Shown here: positions 23,361 to 33,945 of the stretch, one piece after another
Layout: each line of letters opens with the position of its first letter
Numbering within the stretch: the first letter of the stretch is position 1
Assembly: GCF_033118175.1 (NCBI RefSeq)
Contig: NW_026870889.1
Coordinates: forward strand, 2,046,001 to 2,110,000
DNA: 64,000 nt
Origin: Dama dama
Lineage: Eukaryota > Chordata > Mammalia > Artiodactyla > Cervidae
Direction: 5' to 3'
The notes under the pieces: model-generated
Seen by the model: the letters and a program-made list of their open reading frames with translations, nothing else
Databases searched by the model: none
Told to the model about the DNA's origin: nothing
Program-made: the position numbers and the translations under genes

Positions 23361-26300
23361 CCCAGGGGAAAGGCACCAGGGGGGATGAGCCTGGGGAGGC
23401 GCCCGGGCATGTCTGGACCCAGTCCCCGCAGCCTGCCCCTTGGTGGGGCAGTACCCCCGGAGGCCAGGAAGGTCTGGGCAAGGCTGGCCAGGGGCAGGGG
23501 CCCTGCTGGGTCCTGCCCCTGGCCTGTGGGGCCTCTGAGCACAACCGGCCCTCTCCCACTCGAAGAACTCCCCGGCTCCCTCCAAAGGCCAGTTTGCCAA
23601 CACTCCCGCCCGCTGTTCCCGCCAGGCACGCACAATGCTCCCAAGCCCGGGAGAAAAGCGCTTCGGGGTGGTGCTCTCCTCGGGCCCTTGCCCCTGAGCC
23701 TGGGGTCCAGGCAGTTGGTCCACACTCCCAGACCAAGGCAGAACCACATGCACACGTCTGTTCCTGACCCCTGCACCGGCAGAGAGTTCGGGGGAGCCAG
23801 AGTCTGTCAGGCAGCTGCTGGGCTGGCCGCCTGTGTGGGAAGGGGCAGAGCCGACCTAGGGGCAAGTTGGGCCTCTTCCTCTCCCTGCTGCCCTGAGGCT
23901 GCTGGGCCAAAGAGGTCTTGGGCATCCAGCCCCTTGCTGGTCCCTTCCCTCTGACGAGGCCCTCTGAGCTCCAGCACCTTGCAGTGTGGAGACAGCCCCT
24001 GCCAGCAACATCCTCTCCAAGGAGGCCTCAACCGAGGCCTAGGCCCAGGGGAAAGGCACCAGCGGGGATGAGCCTGGGGAGGCGCCCGGGCATGTCTGGA
24101 CCCAGTCCCTGCAGCCTGCCCCTTGGTGGGGCAGTACCCCCGGAGGCCAGGAAGGTCTGGGCAAGGCTGGCCAGGGGCAGGGGCCCTGCTGGGTCCTCCC
24201 CATGGCCTGTGGGGCCTCTGAGCACAACCGGCCCTCTCCCACTGGAAGACCTCCCCGGCTGCCTCTAAAGGCCGGTTTGCAAGCACTCCCGCCCACTGTT
24301 CCCGCCAGGCGCGCACAATGCTCCCAAGCCCGGGAGAAAAGCGCTTCGGGGTGGTGCTCTCTCCGGGCCCTTGCCCCTGAGCCTGTGGGCAAGGCAGGGG
24401 GAACACACTCCCAGACCAAGGCAGAAACACATGCACACGTCTGTTCCTGTCCCCTGCACCGGCAGAGAGCTCGGGGGAGCCAGAGTCTCTCAGGCAGGTG
24501 CTGGGCTGGCCGCCTGTGTGGGAAGGGGCAGAGCCGACCTAGGGGCAAGTTGGGCCTCTTGCTCTCCCTGCTGCCCTGAGGCTGCAGGGCCAAAGACGTC
24601 TTGGGCATCCAGCCCCTTACTGGTCCCTTCCCTCTGACGAGGCCCTCTGAGCTCCAGCACCTTGCAGTGTGGAGACAGCCCCTGCCAGCAATCTCCTCTC
24701 CAAGGAGGCCTCAACCGAGGCCTAGGCCCAGGGGAAAGGCACCAGCGGGGTTGAGCCAGGGGAGGCGCCCGGGCATGTCTGGACCCTGTCCCCGCAGCCT
24801 GCCCCTTGGTGGGGCAGTACCCCCGGAGGCCAGGAAGGTCTGGGCAAGGCTGGCCAGGGGCAGGGGCCCTGCTGGGTCCTGCCCCTGGCCTGTGGGGCCT
24901 CTGAGCACAACCGGCCCTCTCCCACTGGAAGACCTCCCCGGCTGCCTCCAAAGGCCGGTTTGCAAGCACTCCCGCCCACTGTTCCCGCCAGGCGCGCACA
25001 ATGCTCCCAAGCCCGGGAGAAAAGCGCTTCGGTGTGGTGGTCTCTCCGGGCCCTTGCCCGTGAGCCTGGGGGCCAGGCAGGGGATCCACAGTCCCAGGCC
25101 AAGGCACAACAACATGCACGCGTCTGTTCCTGCCCCCTCCACCGGCAGAGAGCTGGGGGGAGCCAGAGTCTGTCAGGCAGCTGCTGGGCTGGCCGCCTGT
25201 GTGGGAAGGGGCAGAGCTGACCTAGGGGTAAGTTGGGCCTCTTGCTCTCCCTGCTGCCCTGAGGCTGCTGGGCCAAAGAGGTCTTGGGCATCCAGCCCCT
25301 TGCTGGTCCCTTCCCTCTGACGAGGCCCTCTGAGCTCCAGCACCTTGCAGTGTGGAGACAGACCCTGCCAGCAACCTCCTCTCCAAGGAGGCCTCAACCG
25401 AAGCCTAGGCCCAGGGGAAAGGCACCAGCGGGGATGAGCCAGTGGAGGCGCACGGGCATATCAGGACCCAGTCCCCGCAGCCTGCCCCTTGGTGGGGCAG
25501 TACTCCCGGAGGCCAGGAAGGTCTGGGCAAGGCTGGCCAGGGGAAGGGTCCCTGCTGGGTCCTGCCCCTGGCCTGTGGGGCCTCTGAGCACAACCGGCCC
25601 TCTCCCACTGGAAGACCTCCCCGGCTGCCTTCAAAGGCGTGTTTGCCAACACTCCCGCCCGCTGTTCCCGCCAGGCACGCACAACGCTCCCAAGGCCAGG
25701 AGAAAAGCGCTTCGGGGTGTTGCTCTCTCCGGGCCCTTGCCCCTGAGCCTGGGGTCCAGGCAGTGGGTCCACACTCCCAGACCAAGGCAGAACCACATGC
25801 ACACGTGTGTTCCTGACCCCTGAACCGGCAGAGAGCTCGGGGGAGCCAGAGTCTATCAGGCAGCTGCTGGGTTGGCTGCCTGTGTGGGAAGGGGCAGAGC
25901 CGACCTAGGGGCAAGTTGGGCCTCTTGCTCTCCCTGCTGCCCTGAGGCTGCTGGGCCAAAGAGGTCTTGGGCATCCAGCCCCTTGCTGGTCCCTTCCCGC
26001 TGACGAGGCCCTCTGAGCTCCAGCACCTTGCAGTGTGGAGACAGCCCCTGCCAGCAACCTCCTCTCCAAGGAGGCATCAACCGAGGCCTAGGCCCAGGGG
26101 AAAGGCACCAGCGGGGATGAGCCTGGGGAGGCGCCCAGGCATGTCTGGACCCAGTCCCCGCAGCCTGCCCCTTGGTGGGGCAGTACCCCCGGAGGCCAGG
26201 AAGGTCTGGGCAAGGCTGGCCAGGGGCAGGGGACCTGCTGGGTCCTGCCCCTGGCCTGTGAGGCCTCTGAGCACAACCGGCCCTCTCCCACTGGAAGACC

Positions 26301-26421
26301 TCCACGGCTGCCTCCAAAGTCCTGTTTGCAAACACTCCCGCCCGCTGTTCACGCCAGGCTCGCACAATGCTCCCAAGCCCGGGAGAAAAGCGCTTCGGGG
26401 TGGTGCTCTCTCCGGGCCCTT
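23361..26421. repeat. Higher-order repeat of 8 monomers, right copy (5,462 bp period)
   Basis: Partner of about 17900-20960. The three monomers between the copies (21188, 21870 and 22553) are not part of the matching stretch, so only about 4.5 of the 8 monomers in the period are still recognisable as a pair. At its 3' end this copy continues into class B then A, where the left copy continues into class E. Confidence 0.85.
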
Positions 26422-27640
26422 GCCCCTGAGCCTGGGGGCAAGGCAGGGGGAACACACTCCCAGGCCAAGGCAGAACCACATGCCCACATCTGTTCCTGTC
26501 CCCTGCACCGGCAGAGAGCTTGGGGGAGCCAGAGTCGGTCAGGCAGCTGCTGAGTTGGCCGCCTGTGTGGGAAGGGGCAGAGCCGCCCTAGGGGCAAGTT
26601 GGGCCTCTTGCTCTCCCTGCTGCCCTGAGGCTGCTGGGCCAAAGACGTCTTGGGCATCCAGCCCCTTACTGGTCCCTTCCCTCTGACGAGGCCCTCTGAG
26701 CTCCAGCACCTTGCAGTGTGGAGACAGCCCCTGCCAGCAACCTCCTCTCCAAGGAGGCCTCAACCGAGGCCTAGGCCCAGGGGAAAGGCACCAGCGGGGA
26801 TGAGCCTGGGGAGGCGCCCGGGCATGTCTGGACCCAGGCCCCGCAGCCTGCCCCTTGGTGGGGCAGTACCCCCGGAGGCCAGGAAGGTCTGGGCAAGGCT
26901 GGCCAGGGGCAGGGGCCCTGCTGCGTCCTGCCCCTGGCCTGTGGGGCCTCTGAGCACAACCGGCCCTCTCCCACTGGAAGACCTCCCCGGCTGCCTCCAA
27001 AGGCCGGTTTGCAAGCGCTCCCGCCCACTGTTCCCAGCAGGCGTGCACAATGCTCCCAAGCCCGGGAGAAAAGCGCTTCAGGGTGGTGCTCTCTCCGGGC
27101 CCTTGCCCCTGAGCCTGGGGCAAGGCAGGGTGTCCACACTCCCAGGACAAGGCAGAACCACATGCACACGTCTGATCTGCCCCCTGCACCGGCAGAGAGC
27201 TCGGGGGAGCCAGAGTCTGTCAGGCAGCTGCTGGGCTGGCCGCCTGTGTGGGAAGGGGCAGAGCCGCCCTAGGGGCAAGTTGGGCCTCTTGCTCTCCCTG
27301 CTGCACTGAGGCTGCTGGGCCAAAGAGGTCTTGGGCATCCAGCCCCTTGCTGGTCCCTTCCCTCTGACGAGGCCCTCTGAGCTCCAGCACCTTGCAGTGT
27401 GGAGACAGCCCCTGCCAGCAACCTCCTCTCTAAGGAGGCCTCAACTGAGGCCTAGGCCCAGGGGAAAGGCACCAGCGGGGATGAGCCTGGGGAGGTGCCC
27501 GGCCATGTCTGGACCCAGTCCCCGCAGCCTGCCCCTTGGTGGGGCAGTACCCCCGGAGGCCAGGAGGGTCTGGGCAAGGCTGCCAGGGGCAGGGACACTG
27601 CTGGTCCTGCCCCTGGCCTGTGGGGCGTCTGAGCACAACC
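25960..27640. repeat. Duplicated block, copy shared with 56.7-58.4 kb
   Basis: Anchors 25967, 26650 and 27331 pair with 56708, 57391 and 58073 at 30,741-30,742 bp. Shared variants are CCCGCTGACGAGG, CCTGTGAGGCCTC, CTCCACGGCTGCC, GGACCCAGGCCCCGC, GCTGCGTCCTGCC and CCCGGCCATGTCTGG. The match ends in the third monomer, where AGTCCTGTTTGCC faces CGAAAGGCCGGTT. Confidence 0.78.
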
Positions 27641-28011
27641 GGCACTCTCCCGCTGGAAGACCTCCCCGGCTGCCTCCAAAGTCCTGTTTGCCAACACTCC
27701 CGCCCGCTGTTCCCGCCAAGCACGCACAATGCTCCCAAGCCCGGGAGAAAAGCGCTTCGGGGTGGTGCTCTCTCCGGGCCCTTGCCCCTGAGCCTGGGGG
27801 ACAGGCAGGGGGAACACACTCCCAGGCCAAGGCAGAACGACATGCACACGTCTGTTCCTGCTCCCTACACCGGCAGAGAGTTCGGGGGAGCCAGAGACTG
27901 CCAGGCTGCTGCTGGGCTGGCTGCCTGTGTGGGACGGGGTAGAGCCGACCTAGGGGCAAGTTGGGCCTCTTGCTCTCCCTGCTGCCCTGAGGCTGCTGGG
28001 TCAAAGAGGTC

Positions 28012-31000
28012 TTGGGCATCCAGCCCTTTGCTGGTCCTTTCCCTCTGACGAGGCCCTCTGAGCTCCAGCACCTTGCAGTGTGCAGACAGCCCCTGCCGGC
28101 AACCTCCTCTCCAAGGAGGCCTCAACCGAGGCCTAGGCCCAGGGGAAAGGCACCAGCGGGGATGAGCCTGGGGAGGTGCCCGGGCATGTCTGGACCCAGG
28201 CCCCGCAGCCTGCCCCTTGGTGGGGTAGTACCCCCGGAGGCCAGGAAGGTCTGGGCAAGGCTGCCAGAGGCAGGGACACTGCTGGGTCCTGCCCCTGGCC
28301 TGTGGGGCCTCTGAGAACAACTGGCACTCTCCCGCTGGAAGACCTCCCCGGCTGCCTCCAAAGGCTGGTTTGCAAGCACTCAATCCCGCTGTTCACGCCA
28401 GCTGCGCACAATGCTCCCAAGCCCGGGAGAAAAGCATTTTGTGGTGGTGCTCACTCCGGGCTTTGGAAGACCTCCCCAGCTGCCTCCAAGGCCGGTTTGC
28501 AAGCACTTCTGCCTGCTGTTCCCGCCACCCGCGCACAATGCTCCCAAGCCCGGGAGAAAAGCGTTTCGGGGTGGTGTTCTCTCTGGACCCAAGAAAGACC
28601 TCCCGGGCTGCCCCCAAATGCAGGTTTGCAAGCACTCCCACTCACTGTTCCCGCCATCCGTGCAAATGCTCCAAGCCCAGGAGAAAAGCCCTTCAGGGTG
28701 GTGCTCTCTCCCGGCCCTTGGAAGACCTCCCCGGCTGCCTCCAAAGGCTGGATTTCAAGTACTCCCTCCCGCTGTCCCGCCAGCCGCACACAATGCTCCC
28801 AATCACGGGAGAAAAGCGCTTCGGGGTGGTGCTCTCTACGGGCCCTTGGAAGACCTCCCCGTTTGTCTCCAAAGGCCGGTTTGCAAGCACTCATGCCCGC
28901 TGTTCCCGCCAGCCGCGCACAATGCTCCCAAGCCTAGGAGAAAAGCGCTTCGGGGTGGTGCTCTCTCCCGGCCCTTGGAAGACCTCCCCGGCTGCCTCCA
29001 AAGGCCGGTTTGCAAGCACTCAATCCCGCTGTTCCCGCCAGCCGCGCACAATGCTCCCAAGCCCGGGAGAAAAGCGCTTCGGGGTGGTGCTCTCTCCCGG
29101 CCCTTGGAAGACCTCCCCGGCTGCCTCCAAAGGCTGGTTTTCAAGAACTCCCTCCCGCTGACCCGCCAGCCGCACACAATGCTCCCAAGCCCGGGAGAAA
29201 AGCATTTTGAGGTGGTCTCTCTCCGGGCCCTTGGAAGACTCCCCGGCTGCCTCTAAAGGCCGGTTTGCAAGCACTCATGTCCTCTGTTCCCGACAGCCGC
29301 GAACAATGCTCCCAATTCCGTGAGAAAAGTGCGTCGGGATGGTGCTCTCTCCGGGCCCTTGGAAGACCTCCCAAGCTGCCTCCAAAGGCCGGTTTGCAAA
29401 CACTCCCGCCCGCTGTTCCCGCCAGCCTCGCACAATGCTCCCAAGCCCGGGAGAAAAGCGCTTCGGGGTGGTGTTCTCTCCGTGCCAATGGAGGACCTCC
29501 CTGGCTGCCCCCAAAGGCCGGTTTGCAAGCACTCCCACTCGCTGTTCCCGCCAGCCACGCACAATCCTCCAAAACCCCGGAGAAAAGCGCTTCGGGGTGG
29601 TGTTCTCTCCGTGCCCATGGAAGACCTCCCGGGGTGCCCCCAAAGGCCGGTTTGGAAGCACTCCGACTCGGTGTTCCCGCCATCCGCGCACAATGCTCCC
29701 AAGCCCGGGAGAAAAGCATTTTGGGGTGGTGCTCACACCGGGCCCTGGAAGACCTCCCCGGCTGCCTCCAAAGGACGGTTTTCAAGCACTCCTGCCTGCT
29801 GTTCCCGCCACCCGCGCACAATGCTCCCAAGCCCGGGAGAAAAGCGCTTCGGGGTGGTGCTCTCTACAGGCCCTTGGAAGACCTCCCCGGCTGCCTCCAA
29901 AGGCCGGTTTGCAAGGACTCCTTCCTGCTGTTCCCGCCAGCCACGCACAATGCTCCCAAGCCCGGGAGAGAAGCATTTTGGGGTGGTGCTCTCTACAGGC
30001 CCTTGGAAGACCTCCCCGGCTGCCTCCAGTGGCCAGTTTGCAAGCACTCATGCCCGCTGTTCCCACCAGCCGCGCACAATGCTCCCAAGCCCGGGAGAAA
30101 AGCTTTTTGGGGTGGTGCTCACACCGGGCCCTGGAAGACCTCTCCGGCTGCCTGCAAAGGCCGGTTTTCAAGCACTCCTGCCTGCTGTTCCTGCCACCCG
30201 CGCACAATACTCCCAAGCCCGGGAGAAAAGCGCTTCGGGGTGGTGCTCTCTACAGGCCCTTGAAAGACCTCCCCCGCTGCCTCCAAAGGCCGGTTTGCAA
30301 GGACTCCTTCCTGCTGTTCCCGCCAGCCACGCACAATGCTCCCAAGCCCGGGAGAAAAGTGCTTCGGGGTGGTGATCTCTCCGGGCCCTTGGAAGTCGTC
30401 CCCGGCTGCCTCCAAAGGCCGGTTTGCAAGCACTCATGCCCGTTGTTCCCACCAGCCGCGCACAATGCTCCCAAGCCCGGGAGAAAAGCATTTTGGGGTG
30501 GTGCTCACTCCGGGCCCTTGGAAGACCTCCCCGGCTGCCTCCAGTGGCCAGTTTGCAAGCAGTCCTGCCTGCTGTTCCCGCCAGCCGCGCACAATGCTCC
30601 CAAGCCCGGGAGAAAAGCGCTTTGGGGTGGTGCTCTCTCCGGGCCCTTGGAAGACGTCCCCGGCTGCCTCCAAAGGCCGGTTTGCAAGCACTCATGCCCG
30701 TTGTTCCCACCAGCCGCGCACAATGCTCCCAAGCCCGGGAGAAAAGCATTTTGGGGTGGTGCTCACTCCGGGCCCTTGGAAGACCTCCCCGGCTGCCTCC
30801 AAAGGCCAGTTTGCAAGCAGTCCTGCCTGCTGTTCCCGCCAGCCGCGCACAATGTTCCCAAGCCCGGGAGAAAAGCGCTTCGGGGTGGTGCTCTCTCCGG
30901 GCACTTTCAAGACCTCCCCGGCTGCCTCCAAAGGCCGGTTTGTAAGTACTCATTCCTGCTGCTTCCGCCAGCCACGCACAATGCTCCCAAGCCCGGGAGA

Positions 31001-33710
31001 AAAGCATTTTGGGGTGGTGCTCTCTCCGGGCCCTTGGAAGACCTCCCGGGCTGCCTCCAAAGGCCAGTTTGCAAGCATTCATGTCCGTTGTTCCCGACAG
31101 CCGCGCACAATGCTCCCAAGCCCGAGAGAAAAGCATTTTGGGGTGGTGATCAGTCCGGCCCTTGGAAGACCTCCCCGGCTGCCTCCAAAGGACAGTTTGC
31201 AAGCACTCATGCCCGCTGTTCCCGCCAGCCGCTCACAATGCTCCCAAGACCGTGAGAAAAGCGCTTCGGGGTGGTGTTCTCTCAGGGACCATGGAGGACC
31301 TCCCCGGCTGCCCCCAAAGGCCGGTTTGCAAGCACTCAATCCCGCTGTTCCCGCCAGCCACGCACAATCCTCCAAAACCCCGGAGAAAAGCGCTTCGGGG
31401 TGGTGTTCTCTCCGTGCCCATGGAAGACCTCCCGGGGTGCCCCCAAAGGCCGGTTTGGAAGCACTCCCACTCGCTGTTCCCGCCATCCGCGCACAATGCT
31501 CCCAAGCCCGGGAGAAAAGCATTTTGGGGTGGTGCTCACACCGGGCCCTGGAAGACCTCCCCGGCTGCCTCCAAAGGACGGTTTTCAAGCACTCCTGCCT
31601 GCTGTTCCCGCCACCCGCGCACAATGCTCCCAAGCCGGGGAGAAAAGCGCTTCGGGGTGGTGCTCTCTACAGGCCCTTGGAAGACCTCCCCGGCTGCCTC
31701 CAAAGGCCGGTTTGCAAGGACTCCTTCCTGCTGTTCCCGCCATCCGCGCACAATGCTCCCAAGCCCGGGAGAAAAGCATTTTGGGGTGGTGCTCACACCG
31801 GGCCCTGGAAGACCTCCCCGGCTGCCTCCAAAGGACGGTTTTCAAGCACTCCTGCCTGCTGTTCCCGCCACCCGCGCAGAATGCTCCCAAGCCCGGGAGA
31901 AAAGCGCTTCGGGGTGGTTCTCTCTACAGGCCCTTGGAAGACCTCCCCGGCTGCCTCCAAAGGCCGGTTTGCAAGGACTCCTTCCTGCTGTTCCCGCCAG
32001 CCACGCACAATGCTCCCAAGCCCGGGAGAAAAGCATTTTGGGGTGGTGCTCACTCCGGGCCCTTGGAAGACCTCCTCGGCTGCCTCCAAAGGCCAGTTTG
32101 CAAGCAGTCCTGCCTGCTGTTCCCGCCAGCCGCGCACAATGCTCCCAAGCCCGGGAGAAAAGCGCTTCGGGGTGGTGCTCTCTCCGGGCCCTTGGAAGAC
32201 GTCCCCGGCTGCCTCCAAAGGCCGGTTTGCAAGCACTCATGCCCGTTGTTCCCACCAGCCGCGCACAATGCTTCCAAGCCCGGGAGAAAGGCATTTTGGG
32301 GTGGTGCTCACTCCGGGCCCTTGGAAGACCTCCCCGGCTGCCTCCAAAAGCCAGTTTGCAAGCAGTCCTGCCTGCTGTTCCCGCCAGCCGCGCACAATGT
32401 TCCCAAGCCCGGGAGAAAAGCACTTCGGGGTGGTGCTCTCTCCGGGCACTTTCAAGACCTCCCCGGCTGCCTCCAAAGGCCGGTTTGTAAGTACTCATGC
32501 CCGCTGCTTCCGCCAGCCACGCACAATGCTCCCAAGCCCGGGAGAAAAGCATTTTGGGGTGGTGCTCTCTCCGGGCCCTTGGAAGACCTCCCGGGCTGCC
32601 TCCAAAGGCCGGTTTGCAATCATTCATGTCCGTTGTTCCCGACAGCCGCGCACAATGCTCCCAAGCCCGAGAGAAAAGCATTTTGGGGTGGTGCTCTCTC
32701 CGGGCCCTTGGAAGACCTCCCGGGCTGCCTCCAAAGGCCGGTTTGCAAGCATTCATGTCCGTTGTTCCCGACAGCCGCGCACAATGCTCCCAAGCCCGGG
32801 AGAAAAGCGCTTCGGGGTGGTGTTCTCTCAGGGACCATGGAGGACCTCCCCGGCTGCCCCCAAAGGCCGGTTTGCAAGCATTCCCACTCGCTGTTCCCGC
32901 CAGGCACACACAATGTTCCAAAACCCCGGAGAAAAGCGCTTCGGGGTGGTGCTCTCTCCGCGCCCTTGGAAGACTTCTCTGGCTGCCGCCAAAGGCCGGT
33001 TTGCAAGAATTCCCTCCCGCTGTCCCACCAGCCGCACACAATGCTCCAAAACCCGAGAGAAAAGCGCTTCGAGGTGGTGCTCTCTCCGGGCCCTTGGAAG
33101 ACCTCCCCGGCTGCCTCCAAAGGCCGGTTTGCAAGCACTCCTGCCTGCTGTTCCCGCCACGCGCGCACAATGCTCCCAAGCCCGGAAGAAAAGCATTTTG
33201 GGGTAGTGCTCTCTCCGGGCCCTTGGAAGACCTCCCGGGCTGCCTCCAAAGGCCGGTTTGCAAGCACTCATGTCCGCTGTTCCCGACAGCCGCGCACAAT
33301 GCTCCCAAGCCCGGGAGAAAAGCATTTTGGGGTGCTGATCAGTCCGGGCCCTTGGAAGACGTCCCCGGCTGCCTCCAAAGGACAGTTTGCAAGAACTCAT
33401 GCCCGCTGTTCCCGCCAGGCATGCACAATGCTCCCAAGCCCGGGAGAAAAGCGCTTCGGGGTGGTGCTCTCACCGGGCCCTTGCCCCTGATCCTGGGGGC
33501 AATGCAGGGGGAACACACTCCCAGGCCAAGGCAGAACCACATGCAAACGTCTGTTCCTGGTCCCTGCACTGGCAGAGAGCTCGGGGGAGCCAGAGTATGC
33601 CAGGCAGCTGCTGGGTTGGCGGCCTGTGTGGAAAGGGGCAGAGCCGACCTAGGGGCAAGTTGGGCCTCTTGCTCTCCCTGCTGCCCTGAGGCTGCTGGGC
33701 CAAATAGGTC
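28012..33710 (+). repeat. Expanded 682-bp monomer 2 hosting the largest nested array
   Basis: The anchor-to-anchor distance is 5,699 bp, which is one monomer plus about 5,017 bp, or 39 extra short units. The left flank has the same private variants as the other two expanded monomers. The right flank (33481-33710) reads CCCCTGATCCTGGGGGCAATG and is shared with expanded monomer 3, not with expanded monomer 1. Confidence 0.93.
28336..33480 (+). repeat. Nested array 2: 40 tandem copies of the 127-129 bp subunit
   Basis: Unit starts are 28336, 28464, 28592, 28719, 28847, 28976, 29105, 29232, 29360, 29489, 29618, 29746, 29875, 30004, 30132, 30261, 30390, 30519, 30648, 30777, 30906, 31035, 31163, 31292, 31421, 31549, 31678, 31806, 31935, 32064, 32193, 32322, 32451, 32580, 32709, 32838, 32967, 33095, 33224 and 33353. 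Units 1-13 match units 1-13 of array 1 at +20,958 bp. Units 25-40 match array 3 at -10,718 bp. Unit 23 (31163) resembles a terminal unit (TGATCAGTCC, GGACAGTTTGCAAG), and unit 24 restarts at the equivalent of unit 10. The array therefore reads as a fusion of two arrays. Confidence 0.94.
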
Positions 33711-33945
33711 TTGGGCATCCAGCCCCTTGCTGGTCCCTTCCCTCTGATGAGGCCCTCTGAGCTCCAGCACCTTGCAGTGTGGAGACAGCCCCTGCCAGCA
33801 ACCTCCTCTCCAAGGCGGCCTCAACCGAGGCCTAGGCCCAGGGGAAAGGCACCAGCGGGAATGAGCCTGGGGAGGCGCCCGGGCATGTCTGGACCCAGTC
33901 CCCGCAGCCTGCCCCTTGGTGGGGCAGTACCCCCGGAGGCCAGGA
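31421..33945. repeat. Right half of nested array 2 plus flank, duplicated at 10,718 bp
   Basis: Units 25-40 of array 2, the 3' part of expanded monomer 2 and the first about 235 bp of monomer 33711 match 42139-44663. Shared rare variants are GCTGATCAGTCC, GGACAGTTTGCAAGAACTC, GGCAATGCAGGGGG, CCTGGTCCCTGCACTGG, CCAAATAGGTC and CTCTGATGAGGCC. The match stops abruptly at GGAAGGTCTGG/TGCAAGG. Confidence 0.87.

Larger units (their letters stand above)
10719..28335 (+). repeat. 682-bp monomer array, segment 2
   Basis: It begins with the 3' part of expanded monomer 1. Full monomers start at 10949, 11632, 12314, 12997 (A), 13678 (D), 14361 (C), 15044 (E), 15726 (C), 16409 (F), 17091 (C), 17774 (C), 18457, 19139 (D), 19822 (C), 20505 (E), 21188, 21870 (B), 22553 (A), 23235 (C), 23918, 24601 (D), 25284 (C), 25967 (B), 26650 (A) and 27331 (E). 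It ends with the left part of expanded monomer 2 (28012-28335). Monomers without a letter carry mixed variants. For example, 10949 and 12314 share CCAATTCAGAACC, and 21188 carries CCGTTTTGCACGCAC. Confidence 0.96.
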
